Assembly: GCA_021234155.1 (NCBI GenBank)
Contig: JAJEKV010000036.1
Span: 5,861,132 to 5,925,131, forward strand
Reading direction: 5' to 3'
Length of the DNA stretch: 64,000 nt
Origin: Isoetes taiwanensis
Taxonomy: Eukaryota; Streptophyta; Lycopodiopsida; Isoetales; Isoetaceae
The translations under genes and the position numbers were made by a program. The notes beneath the pieces were generated by a model. The model had not been told where the DNA came from. It worked only from the letters and a program-made list of their open reading frames with translations, and made no database searches. Below are positions 30,481-42,129 of the stretch, one piece after another; position 1 is the first letter of the stretch, and the number at the start of each line of letters is the position of its first letter.

Positions 30481-30549
30481 CCGGACTAGCAGCCATTGCA
30501 GATCCCATTCATAAACTCACGGTGATTTAATCCACTGGGCTTGAATTCC

Positions 30550-31057
30550 CCAGCGGATGTCGCTTCCAACAGCTGAAGCTTTTGCTTACTCGTGCACCGT
30601 TCTTGTTCCTCCTCAATGGGACAAGCCCTTTCATGTTCATGTAGATGTCTCGGCGCTTGCTATTGAGCCGTTCTTTCTCAAGAATATGATGCGCATTAAT
30701 CGACAAACTAAATCGCTACGCCGCCAGAAAACTCAATTTCGGCTGAGCGCAACTATTCGCCATTACCGTAGCGGAAGCTTTGGGTCTCATTTTTTGGTCC
30801 AACGCCTGGCCACTACCTTTTGGGGGCAAATCAAGTTCTTTGTGGACCACCAAGCACTCCTTTATTTGATCAACAAGTCCACGCCCACGGGCCGCATTGC
30901 TCGTTGGGTTCTTCTTCTCCAAGAATTTGCTCCTTTTGAAATCGCTCATAAGGCCGCAAAAAATCTCATGTCGCCCCCGGATTATCTTTCACGATCCACA
31001 CACGATGATCCCTCAACCGGAGTCTCGACGCCTTCCCCGATGCTCGCCTCTTTTTAG
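30550..31057 (+). pseudogene. pol: RNase H remnant of element 3
   Basis: The frame 30557-31057 reads WDKPFHVHVDVSALAI, then after a frame disturbance IKFFVDHQALLYLINK, GRIARWVLLLQEF and PPDYLSR, the ordered RNase H motifs of Athila/Tat-like elements. Confidence 0.82.
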
Positions 31058-31269
31058 TCACGCAACACCACATTGGTTCCATGATTTTCAGCCAGCATTC
31101 CTCCTCACAGTGCTCTTCCACCGTAAGACGCAGACGCCTTCTCCCCGCCAAGCGACAATCCTGCCGCCATCAATTTCTCCGCCGAGGTCCGGACTACACC
31201 ATGGTTGCGGTGACATCTCTACAAAAGGGTAAGGACACCATCCTTCGACGTGGTTCTACCCATGAAGTT

Positions 31270-32340
31270 CTACCTCATGAAGTTCCGTGATATTGTTCGA
31301 GAAGCTCATCAAGGGCTAGGTGGTGGTCATTTTCATGGTGACACCCACGCACGGGAAAAATCCTTCTAGCCGGGTATTATTGGCCCACGCTTCAAAGATG
31401 CTCACGCCCACGCCCAAGACGCAGGACGCTTTGCCGGGCCGGGTGGGACGCCCACGCCCGTGACGCTTCTTTCCCTTGACGCCGGTCGCCACGCCACTTC
31501 CCTTCAAAGAAATGGGGAATGGACTTTGTGGGACCTATAGATCCTCCCCCGCAAGCACACCCGCGTCTGCTACATTCTCGGGTTCTCACCGACCACGCTA
31601 CCAAATGGGCGGAAGCTTGTGCACTTCCGCATAACACCGCAGAAGCAAGCCTAGGGTCCTCTATCAACAAATTATCACGCTGATTCGGCCGCCCCACGGA
31701 GCTGGTCGCTGATCGTGGTGTCCATTTCATCAATCATACTATCAAGGAGCCGATTTGATTATCTCCCGATACATCATCACAAGAGCACACCTTACTATCC
31801 TCAAGGTAATGGTTTGGCGTAAAGCACCAACAAAACTCCGTCACCATTCTCAAGAAAATTTGTGACGCCTCCCCGCATTGCATCGCAAATAAAACTTCCT
31901 ATCGTTTCTTTTGGGCCTACAATACTTGTTTCAAGATTGCTACCGTCACACTCCTTTTAAATTGGTTTATGGTCGAAGCTCTCATGCCGCTTGAATACAT
32001 CCTTCCAACACTCCGCTTTCAATCAAGCACGCCATAATCCACCGCCGACTCAAAGAAAGGGTCTATCAATTAGAACAGCTTGGATGAACTTCAAGGGATG
32101 CTTATATTCGTGTTCTTCATGGACAACAGCTTGCAAAAATCTTTACATGACAAACGCCCCAAGACAAAAACATTCAAAGAAGGCGATTTGGTTCTTCTTT
32201 ATGATTCCGTGTACAAAAATTTTCCTGTAAACTCAAGTTTCGCTGGTTTGGCCCTTATCAAATTGTTCAAGTGGTTAGACCCAGCGCTTTAAACCGACAG
32301 AGTTAGATGGCACTCCATTACCTACATTGGTTAATGGTTT
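31270..32340 (+). pseudogene. pol: Integrase remnant of element 3
   Basis: Zinc-binding His pair (REAHQGLGGGHFHG, YYWPTLQR), then MDFVGPIDPP, LTDHATKWAEA, ADRGVHFIN and YYPQGNGLA are readable across frames, followed by KTFKEGDLVLLYDS of the C-terminal module. Cys positions of the zinc finger are lost in a disturbed stretch at 31380-31480. No chromodomain is seen. Confidence 0.8.
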
Positions 32341-35300
32341 TCGCCTCAAAACATTTCATCACACGTAAGTTTACAATCAACAAAAGATACGCTCAAGAAG
32401 CAAACACCACGTAAAAGTGACTAGAACGGCGGCATATTATATTATAGGTGGAGATTTTTTTACAAAATGTGGGCGCAGCCCAGCTATTTCCGCTTATGGG
32501 CACTGCCCTATATACAAAACGGGCTCAGAGCCCCATCTACTAAGTCCTAAGAGGAAAACCCTCTACTCCGGTTCGGAGCAGAGGTGATGCGAGGAGATGG
32601 TAGAGGTTCCCGCCAGATCCCAAATAAGGTGCAAAACCACCTCCATCCCGCTGGTCTTCGGTCGGGATGTTCAGCCATCCCGCACACCAGCCGCCCATTC
32701 AATGCCACGATTGTGGCAGCGCCAGCCGTGAGATCCGCATACACCATCTTTGGTGTAATCCACTCCCAGCTTCGTGGGCATAGTGCGCCCTCGCTCAAAA
32801 CCAGCAGCCCATGCCGAAGCGCCATCGGATGCCTTCGCTTACTCCCGCGTTCGCCTTATATAGCCAACCGAGGAACTCCTTGTCGACGGGACCAATCAGA
32901 AATTCGCCAACGGTTTGCAATGCAAGGCTCTTTCTAAAATGAGAATCTTTTTCTCCCCACAAGATATCTAGCCATGGTACCTCTCGACACATTCCTTTTA
33001 ATGATATCCCACTTCGAAGTTGCCGCATTGAATGCCATTTCTTCTTTTCACGCCTGCTTGACATTAATATGTGTCCTTTGCCCAATTGCCACATCCCATC
33101 ATTCTCACGCCTCATCTCCACCGCTCATTGCTTTCTCCTTTTGCTTTTTGGGGACTTAGCCAAATTTTTTGCTCCTCAAACACTCCTTGGTATCTTTCAC
33201 ACTGGCACCATCAACGGCTCCGGCTACCTCATCATACCCTCGCCGCCATTTTAGCGCCTAAAAACCTTTTCGCTCTTCCCGCGCTTTGTCCTCGCCAGGC
33301 TTGGCTTTCGCCCTCCGCCTTTGAATCACTTTCTTTCGCTTTCGCAAATCGCTACCATGGCTGCCCCAAGATTTTCTACACTTCAAGCTACCGCCTCCCA
33401 AGGATCCGCACTTTTGAGTCTCAGATCCTTCTTGACTTCACTTTCCGCGGAAGCCCTTTGTTGGTCTAAATAAAGAAGTTTGAACGACAAAAGCTTTAAC
33501 GTAATTCTCTCAAATGGAACTTCCGCCCAAATCCCGATTAACCGGGGCGCTTCATCGCCAATATCGTTAACAGTACCAAGATGGATACACCAATCGCGGG
33601 TCGATGGCACCACCATTTCACTGACTCAACATTTGATTTCTCGAGGTATTTCATATTCCCTTGCACACCCCTTTGTTTATCATGGTCCGCCATATGTGAT
33701 CTAGATGTCACAGTAGTTTGGTGCACCTCCTTATCATGCCAATGTCCATCGCCCCGACCAATATCGACAAGCCTCACGTAAACCTTTGTTAAATTTCTGT
33801 GGCGCAGTTCCTTGGGTATTCTATCAAGAACACCCATATCAATAAGCCTTTCTATAACATGGTCATCATCGCTACACACCCAACCACCACATAGATTGGC
33901 CCCAAATGATGTTCTATCGTCTTTTCCAAGAAGTGGACCGCCGGGTGCCACTTCCATTTCTCAAGTTTCGTGGGAGGCCACCTTCAAGCCCTCATCCGCC
34001 ATTACTTCCCTCCCACACCACAAAATTCTCATAATTCCACTCGGGCACGGTCCCTTCCATCGACTAACCGAGCGGGCACTTCACGCCTTCTTCCACCGGG
34101 TCATGTCCAAAGTCCGCACACCCATGTCAATCTCCTCCTCCTCCGCTACACCATCCGGGCTTCACACCATCTTTCCCAAACATCACAAACTGTGCAACAA
34201 CCGTTTCCACCACCACAACACCCTCGCCGCTTGTTGTATCAAGACGCCAGGATGCTCAAGCCTGCTCTCAAGTTACAAGAATCCCAAGACGCTCTTATGA
34301 ACGGGTTCAACGGGCACTAGAGGCCTCCTCCGAGCAGACACCGGGACCTTCAAGCCGCCATCGCCCAAGTTGCAACTTTGAGGCCAAACTTCAAGACAAG
34401 CACTGGAGCTCTCTTACGTGCTCATACAGATCTCAAAAGTGCACAAGATCAAGTCAACCAACTTGCAGATCAATGTGCTCAGCCCAATCAGAAATTCGTA
34501 ATTTATTGGAGCACAACAAGTCCAAAGTCAGCTCTCCCCGGGTACCAAGGACTATAGATATTGCTAAGCTCAACGCCTTTGTACCCAACTTTGTGAAAAT
34601 TTCAGCACTCAAGTTCAAAACCTTACAGAATCGGACGCCAAATTGCCTCCTTGACGCTCGCCTTTCTACACGCATCTCTCACCACCTCTTCAAGATCAGC
34701 TTACGAGGTGCGTAAACGTAAGATTCTTGATGACGCCGGAGATTGCCGCGGGTTCGCCTCAATACCCGGGAAATCCTCCTCCTGTGTCAACACTTCTTCA
34801 CAAACGGGTCCGCGGACCAATCACGCGGGCCGCTAGAAAAGGACAACCGATCCCGGATCTTGAACAACATACCGCAAAGAAGTTATTCACCGGCCGGATG
34901 AGGCTCAAGCAAAACTTGACGGCCATACCGCCATTATTAACGTAATGCCTTTGACTTCCCGCCTCTTCCTCGCTATCACGATTATGGGGGTTGCTCGCCA
35001 CCTCTTCCTTTCTTTCAAGCGGCATGCGCCAGATGGACCCGCGGATATTCCCCGAGCAAGGCGCATTTTCTTCGGATTTCCATTTAACTCTCCATTGAAG
35101 ACAAAGGGTTATGCCAGGCCCTTTGGTCTTTTGATCTCATACACCGCGGCCGATCCGCACTTTTTTATCACCTTTTAGAGTTGTTCAGCCCATGGCTTAC
35201 ATATTTCATGATTTCTATCCGGGTGATACAGAACACTTTTGAAATGGGCCACGCCAAATTTTCTGTGGTGACCCCTAATCGCGGCAATGGGTGCTTCAGA

Positions 35301-36291
35301 TAACAATCCATATCTTATGGATCATGCTCGCACTCCACACTCTTCATCGAGTACATGCCCGAAGCTTGCCAATCATTTATCTCTCCGCAAGTGGAAGGCC
35401 GCAATGAAATAAGGAAGTATCTAGGACATCCCGAGGATCTTCCCCTATGCACAAATTTATATGCAAAGACTCGCAGTTATAATCAATTACGGGCTCGTTG
35501 GATAGCAAGACGGTCCCCACGGGATGGATAGCCCTCCCGCCAACTCTCAACTCTCGCTTCTTTGGGATCGCTGGTGTCAAGCCTTGATCCGGATCTTGTC
35601 ACACCAATTGTGGAGACCGCCAAGAACCCACGCCCACCTGCATGGTTCCTTCTCCCTATGCTTCCCCGAGCGCACTCTCCACGCCTGTGTTCCCCGACTC
35701 CGATTGACGCTTCCCTTTTGGACCAAGGTCATGGATGGTCATGCCGGATGGACTCCACCTCAGATCTCGACGGGATCTCCTGGATCCACGCTTTGTTCGC
35801 CGCCACATTGGGAAGAAGGTGCCACTGGATACCACCACGAATTGATCTATATTGCTAATGAGCGTGGTTGGCAAAACGTCCATGGATGCGATTCATGGTC
35901 TTGACACCTTCTTTGCACGCCACCACCTCACCCGATCCTTCACCATCTTCAAGGTGTTTTTGTGTTGCCCTCAAATGCATTTTGCTCAGCTCCTTAAATC
36001 GGCAATGGGCCCCATTTTTCACCGCATCCAATAATGCTGTCGCCTTTGGCCTCCGTGACTGCCTCATGGAATGTCAAGATATTTCTTCAAACGCCTATGC
36101 CGCCTTTGAAGACATGGTATTTTTATCGATGCAGATCCCCGCCTTTGACTACAACATCCTCCCGCTTCAAACACGCCAGATCCATTGGCCAAGACCATAT
36201 TGAGGTCTGGCCTCACCCCCGGAGGATCACTTTCGCATGCATGGCTTCCCCGCCCCGTAAACCCTTCTTCCTCCTTCACTCGAAAGTGTCG
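32341..36291. other. Extra region of about 4 kb after integrase of element 3
   Basis: Athila/Tat-type elements often have a long region here. Plus-strand coding-like pieces include YQDARMLKPALKLQESQDALM (about 34235-34300), a Gln/Leu-rich coiled-coil-like run near 34430-34490 and GRNEIRKYLGHPEDLP near 35400. Minus-strand open frames also occur (33538-33957, 139 codons). I recognise no domain and cannot decide which strand was coding. Confidence 0.4.
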
Positions 36292-36293
36292 TT

Positions 36294-36301
36294 GGTGGGG
36301 G
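36294..36301 (+). promoter_or_regulatory. Polypurine tract of element 3
   Basis: A GGTGGGGG run ends at the first bases of the 3' LTR. The exact boundary is uncertain because the LTR start (expected TGTTAGTCC) has diverged here. Confidence 0.6.
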
Positions 36302-36913
36302 GAGCAGTCCTGCGGCTCTCCGGCATGAGGACTATTCATGCATACGATGTACCGTGTCAGCTCAAGGATCCTCGGGCCAGTCACCGGGTCACCATCAAAA
36401 GCTGTCAACACACTGTCACCATCAAAGGCTCGCCAGAAGACTGGGCAGTTGCACTCACGCAAATAAAAGTCACAACTGGCCAACAAGAGGCGCCGCCAGA
36501 CAAAATGATGACCTGCCACCGCCCGTGCCGGGCCAAGATGATTCTAGGCATTTCAAGAGGCACCGCCAACATTCCTCAAGAATCGCCTCCTTCCAGAGTC
36601 GGCACCTAGATCAACAGAGTGTTCATATTGGGCCCAAGGCCATTGTACTATATATATGACTAGAGTCGCATATGAGTTCTAGATGAGTTTTGAGTCTTGT
36701 CTCCTTTCGCTTTTTCTCTCTATTGCAGAGCTCATGTATGTTCATCATTGATATCAAGGAAGCTTATCATTTTCCTCTCATTTGTTTGCTTTCTTCTTCT
36801 TCTTCTTTCTGCAACTCAAGCTGTGACATAGTCCCCCTCGACTCCCCTGTTAGATCCACGGGTTCACACAGAGGGTCGCTCTTCCAGAGTTCCCCAACCC
36901 GCCTCCCCAAACA
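36302..36913 (+). repeat. 3' LTR of element 3
   Basis: Matches 25845-26442 throughout, with several indels and an internal duplication (two copies of a CACCATCAAA block near 36390-36430). Ends CCCCAAACA. Confidence 0.85.
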
Positions 36914-36960
36914 GGAGGGAGCAACAGAGTGATCGAGTCGTAAGCTTCAAATTCTAAGCA

Positions 36961-37857
36961 GAGGAGGCAAGACTCTCGTTCTATTTATCGTGAAATACTA
37001 ACGCCGAGAAAGGAAAAGAGAAGAGAAGAAGAGGAAGAGGGAAGAAGAAGAGAAGAAATCGGCCGAGGAGCTCAGTGTGGAGAAGAAAGGGAAATGGGTG
37101 GGGAACCCTGTGAAGTTCAAGGACGCCCCATGGTGAAAAGCCCAACCCGAAAATCACCATTACCGAACGGCCACCGATCATCCCCCCCCCCCGTGAGAAC
37201 ACAGTAAGGGCAAGTTCTTCCAAACCCCACCAAGCTGAGTAGGTAGCAACAGAGCAGGTAGCTACCGAGGAAGAGCAACAGATTACGTTGAAGAAGCCCC
37301 CTCCTTACCGAAATAAAATGGGACAGGAAGAAGCAACCCCGCCTGCCCTGAGAGTCCTACGCCAACGCATCTTGGAAAGATCTATGAACGTAAGATGCGG
37401 GAGCACAATGCCTACATGAAGGATTGGGAGGCATATGACAAGTACTACCAGGAGAACAGGTCGTGGGCCATCAAGGAGGACACCCAACCAAGCAAGAGTC
37501 CCTTAAAAGTACCACCCAAGCCCAAGGCCCAAAAAGTACCTAAAAAGTCACCTACCAAGAAACACTGAGCAAAGAGCACTACGGAAATGGTACACTCTCC
37601 AACGCTAGCCTATTTTGGTCTCGGTCGATTCCCCGCCCTTTGCTTTATCTTAAGTTAGAGAAGTGTCCTTGACTTTTTTAGGGACGGATTACAGTGGTCA
37701 CAGATGAGATAAAAATCCGCGACTCCGTGAAGCAAATAGAAAGGTAAGCGGTTCCAAATTTTGAAGACTCAATGCCTTGCACCGGCCCATGGGCGCAGAC
37801 TTGATGAGGCAGACATGCAACTTTGCCACTCGTGATCAAGGGAGAATAATTCTTTAA
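36961..37857 (+). pseudogene. H3-like gene remnant after element 3 (linker and histone fold, heavily decayed)
   Basis: From GAGGAGGCAAG (36961) the sequence follows copy A from about 24216 to 25128: AACGCCGAGAAAGG, AAATGGGTGG, the MREHNAYMK region, and a broken histone fold (TDYSGH, then a frame change; AAATTTTGAAGACTCAATG matches the FEDS codons). Many stops and indels. With the segment at 25639-25844 it would form a second H3 cassette interrupted by element 3. At about 37385 it has one more base (GAACGTAAG) than copy A (GAACGAAG), identifying the second frame break of copy A as a one-base deletion. Confidence 0.8.
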
Positions 37858-38003
37858 ACTTTTTGTAAATAATTGAAAATTTTTTGTGATAATAGAACAA
37901 TTTTGAGTACTTTAGACTGTTCGAACTTGCTTAATTAGAACAAATTAGCAAGTTTTAGCTTTTATTTTAGTAAAATAGGACATTTGCAAGGTAAAGACGT
38001 GAT

Positions 38004-38078
38004 GTCTCATGTCTTCACCGCTACCGGGTCAAGAAACTAAACTTTAGTTTTTGAGCGATACAATAAAAGTCGTGAGAC
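38004..38078. other. Hairpin 5 of element 2
   Basis: Homologue of 25276-25342 with the conserved AAACTAAACTTTAGTTT centre and GTCTCA / GTGAGAC ends. The mid-stem is mutated and no longer pairs well. Confidence 0.75.
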
Positions 38079-38215
38079 CTTGCCCAAAACCCTCCTAAAA
38101 CAGCTCCAAATTGACCAAATAATGGGTCAATTCTACCTGATTTGATGAGCCCATCATCCTTATAACCCTTAGTTTATCCAAATTGGACATGTTTTGATCA
38201 AAAATGGATCGGATA

Positions 38216-38281
38216 GTCTCACTGCCACGGGTCAAGAAACTAAACTTTAGTTTTCGAGCGAGTATGCTAAGCTATTGAGAC
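38216..38281. other. Hairpin 6 of element 2
   Basis: Homologue of 25477-25543. The centre is intact and the outer stem decayed. The following 'cttgcccgaatgaatccc' block matches the stretch after hairpin 4, which defines the duplicated cassette. Confidence 0.75.
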
Positions 38282-38473
38282 CTCCTACCATTTCTTCACC
38301 AAAGACTTGCCCGAATGAATCCCAACCCTGTAGTATAGCATCTTTTAGATAATCCAGCCACGCTCGTACACTTGAACTAGTCTTCAAATTCCATTTTGAC
38401 CTCAAGATAGACCCTAATTGCCCAACCCCAGGAATTTTCCAAGTCATCCAAAAATTGGGAGTTTTTCCTTTTC

Positions 38474-38492
38474 TATAAATAGGTCCTCATTT
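38474..38492 (+). promoter_or_regulatory. Core promoter of the element 2 ORF-X gene
   Basis: TATAAATA (38474-38481) followed 11 bp later by CCTCATTT (38485-38492), as in element 1. The start codon is 123 bp downstream of the TATA box. Confidence 0.65.
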
Positions 38493-38596
38493 CACACATA
38501 GCACCCTATAAGTTTGCTCCCCGCCTTCTTAGCCGATTTTCCAGACCCCCGAGGCGCCTTGCAACCGGGTTTGATACCCTTTTCGCGATTTAACCA

Positions 38597-40085
38597 ATGG
38601 CAACCTCCGATTTCGTTAGATGGTATATAGCCGGCGCTCATGTCTTTTACCGAGGCCCGACACCAACACAAATTTTCCATGTCTTCCGGAAGGAGGTAGA
38701 TGTCCAAGCAACTCGCATGCAACGCCACCCACAAGAGAGTCCCGTCTCGAATTCCAAGCTGGGGTAGAACAAGCACTAGTCACGACCCCACCCTGTATAG
38801 GGTACTTTGTTCCTAGGCAATCCCTCATAAGCAGCTTTAGGTGATGTTCCAAACATTGCCAAAACACCGACAAACAAGGCTAGCCTTTTTAGAGCCAACA
38901 CCCGTTACAATGGACCAAAATATTTCTCTTTCAACACGCCTTGGCAATTTTTCTTACCCATCGTCGCCGAGAAATTATGGGAGAAACCCCCATTCCCCAA
39001 TGGACGGACCCAATAGCCATAGCAAAGAGAATAAACGCTTCCTTACACAATATGAACAGAGCAGGAAGGGAAAGAAGAGGAGGACTCAGTGGGAAGAGGA
39101 ATCGGAAGAGGAGGAAGACTGATGCCGAGCCTCAATCCAAATGGTTAAGAGCGCGACAAGCGTAACAAGAGTGGCAAGACTTTGAAAGGAGCCGCAAACT
39201 CTTTTAGAGTCGCCACTGGGGTTAGGCATCACAAACCTAGCCCCCATCATTGTCGAGGGCAAGAATTTTGGCTCCCTCACGACATCCAAAACCTCCTAGA
39301 GTGCGTGGAAAGAGAGTACCGACCAAGAGTTGCCGCACCAACTCCGGGTCAAGATCCAGCGACCGGATCTACTTCATCGCCCGAGGAGATCCACTTTCTC
39401 ATTTGAAATAAGGGAAGCTTGCCACTTACATGTGAGAGAGTCCACTTCCCGACATCCAAGCCTACAAACGGCAACAAAGTGTGATGATGGAGGCGCATAA
39501 GGCCGCCAGACAGACTACATCTTTTATAGGAAAGTTCCTTGCCCCTACAAGAGCGGATGGGGATCCATGCAGCGTCTCGAACATCCTAGCACTGACAGAA
39601 GCTCTTCGCTGACACCTCCAGGAAAGGCGAGAATTGACCACCGGGGAGGCTTCGGCGATGTAATGGGAGCTATGGGGTTGATGACTTTGCAGCGGAACCG
39701 CAGGCTGGATGCAGAGTGGCCAGGGGCCAGGTCTGCATAGCGGTGGATTTAGCGTTATTACCTTCCCCGCTGTGGATGGAAGAATAGCGGTAATTCACCG
39801 CCAAATTCACCCCAGGCGAGGAAGAAGTATCGATGCTAATTGGCGCCTCGAGGATTTGTCGGGCATGCCGGTTGCCCCTCAACACCAGTATGCCATCCCG
39901 TGAAGAGAGCAAGAAGCACTCGATGTTTTTGACTTCGCTTATACCCCACATGTGCGGCAAGGGAAGGCTAGCAAGAATTGCCGCCTCATACCTCCCGAGC
40001 CAGCCAGAGTAGAAGACTTGGCGAGAGCTTTGGTGGTGGATCCTTCAACATCCTTAGGAACTTGGGTCATTCAAAGGGGGGAATA
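38597..40085 (+). pseudogene. Accessory protein ORF-X of element 2 (unknown function, decayed)
   Basis: It starts at ATG 38597 with MATSDFVRWY and IFHVFRKEVD, matching MAPSNFVRWY and FHVFDHLFD of the element 1 protein. Later conserved points, in different frames, are a basic/acidic run (GRERRGGLS, EEESEEEED), DIQAYKRQQ near 39463, KFTPGEEEVSMLIGA near 39806, and EPARVEDLARAL with FNILRNLG near 40000-40060. Length (about 1.49 kb) equals that of the element 1 gene (1.53 kb). Several frameshifts and stops. Same place between H3 cassette and gag. No known domain recognised. Confidence 0.7.
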
Positions 40086-40970
40086 GCCCAAGTGAAAAAG
40101 TTCTAGAGGATAATCCATCTAATGACAAGATCAAGAATAGTTAGCAATCTTGATCGGGAAGTTTTAATTTTGTAGTAAACATATTATATTATAATATGAA
40201 TATAATTTCTTTTGCTTTTTTTTTGTTTTGTTGATATATTTTGTCCCCCAGAACTATACCAACACATATAAAAGCAACAAAACAAATAAAAACTAACAGA
40301 AGACAACCATGACCAATTGTGTATGCGTAAAGGGAACAACGGCGAAAGCAAAAAAGCAGAGGCCCAACATGGATGAAGAAACTCTGACAGCAACCCTTCA
40401 AAGGAACCTCTTCGAGATATGGCCCCATGACACCAAGAAGAGGAGATGCTCAGATGCGAACGGACTTGGACCGGATAAAGGCCCTACTAGCAGCCCGTAA
40501 GCATCATCCGACCAATGTTGTTAAAACCGTTTTTATTTTTAAACCTCTATAAAGTCTCACGTTTTTAAAAGACAAGCAAAATAAAAAATAAAGAGAAGGA
40601 GGTCTTTGCCCTTTATTGGACATACTTGTTAAGATGCCCTCCAAGTTATAAGGCGTAACATGCCAACCATCGAGAAACTTAACCTATTAAAGAAACTAAT
40701 AAGTTCAAGTACATAGATATCATAGCTGAGCCAGCTCTATCTTAAGAAAGTTTAGAAAAACACTATTATAGGGGCTATAAGATTTTATATACAAGATAAA
40801 AAGTTCGATATCCATATATTTGGTTCTGCAAAAATCACTTCCTAAGGTTTTTAAATTTTAGAATTTTAAGGATTTTAAAAAGAGATTTTGATCCTATTTT
40901 TATAAATGCGTTTTATTTTTCAAAATTTTAAAATCTTCAAAAACAAAATGAATTTTAAATTATGGCCCAA
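40086..40970. other. AT-rich spacer between ORF-X and gag of element 2
   Basis: A short open frame (40309-40500) has no recognisable domain. The rest is A/T-rich without a gene. Confidence 0.4.
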
Positions 40971-41800
40971 CAATGACACCCCTCGGGGAATGAAGGATAA
41001 GGATAAGAAGGAGGTGGCACAACCAACCTAAAAGGCCTCAGACCGAGTAATATGGTGGAAGGATTATGGGACCGTAAAAGCCATGGGTTACCAGAGGAGG
41101 TGGACTCAACACTTAAGAAGTTCTCGAACAATTCTTAAGAACCACCATGAGGCATGGAAGTGAACAAGATAGTGAAATATGACATGCCTATGGCATGAGA
41201 CAAGACACAGGGTGGCGATAGCCAACAAGACTTAAAATGGTGGAAGCACAATCAAGAGTTTATGGGTTGACTAGGGGCCATATGCTTCAAGGGTTTGCTT
41301 TTCCAAGAAGCACACAATGTGGAAACACAAATTAGAACATGATCACCGGTAGTTTTACACAAAGCAGTGCAGTACAGAGTTTATAACCAGGAACTAAAAC
41401 TATAATGCGAAAACGGCGAAAACGATAAGCCATATGGGGCTAAGCGAAGAGGCTTCGAGGCTTCGATACGGTGATAGACGAAACGGTGTCGAAGTGGAGT
41501 CAAAACTGAGTGGTTTACAGGATACGAGGACTATCGATAGAGGGAAATCAAATCGAGCTACAAAGCCGGGGAAGCTACGATACAAGTCCAAAGAAAAACT
41601 GACCCCATACAATAGCAAACCGGGGAAACAAATGGGAAAGAAAGCAGGTGTCCTTCAAGGACAAACGGGGAAGGGTCAATTACCAAAAGCAAGACGGTCC
41701 CCTTTCTACAAGGCGTTACTCAAGGAGAAAAGGCAGAATGCATGGAAAGCGGCCTACGTTTTAGATGTTTGTGCGGGGCCACCGAACGGCCAACGCCTTA
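40971..41800 (+). pseudogene. gag: gag remnant of element 2
   Basis: GMKDKDKKEVAQPT followed by RVIWWKDYGTVKAMG corresponds to GMKDKDIGKVATAN and ARIWWKGYAKSN of the element 1 gag. A broken zinc knuckle (RCFRCG-like) is near 41755-41790. Heavily decayed; the 41434-41916 open frame is mostly out of frame with gag. Confidence 0.65.
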
Positions 41801-42129
41801 TTTGTTGGGCTCAAAGACTAAGCGAAGTTGGCGGATGGGACACTCCAGGCCGAGCGAGGGCGGCGAGGGAGGCATTGATTACATTCCGAGGTGAGGCCAC
41901 ATCTTCGCTGCCATAGATACTAATGTGCAAGCTGAGACCCAAAGCAGGCGTAATCACACCACATTAGGGGAAGGCAAGGCCAAATCCTTCATAGTCTTGA
42001 TGAACTCGGTATATAGCTATAAATCCCAGGATGGTTGAAAGCAAGTTGAAACGAAACCCCTAAAGTGCAAACCAAAGGCCGTAATCTTGGCAAGCGAGCA
42101 ATAAGACATATCTGGTAGGAAGAGAATCC

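Larger units (their letters stand above)
25845..36913 (+). mobile_element. Element 3: Ty3/Gypsy, non-chromovirus (Athila/Tat-like), nested in element 2
   Basis: LTRs of 598 and 612 bp (25845-26442, 36302-36913) enclose a decayed gag, protease, RT, RNase H and integrase, then about 4 kb of extra sequence. Flanks GAAGG and GGAGG match at 4 of 5 bases, a plausible target duplication. Assignment outside the chromoviruses rests on the DGGSAN protease motif, the EFAPFEIAHK/RNase H signature, no visible chromodomain and a long region after integrase. All genes are disrupted. Confidence 0.85.

Noticed and set aside
41434-41916. 160-codon open frame as an independent gene
   Set aside because: It overlaps decayed gag of element 2 in another frame and has no recognisable domain.
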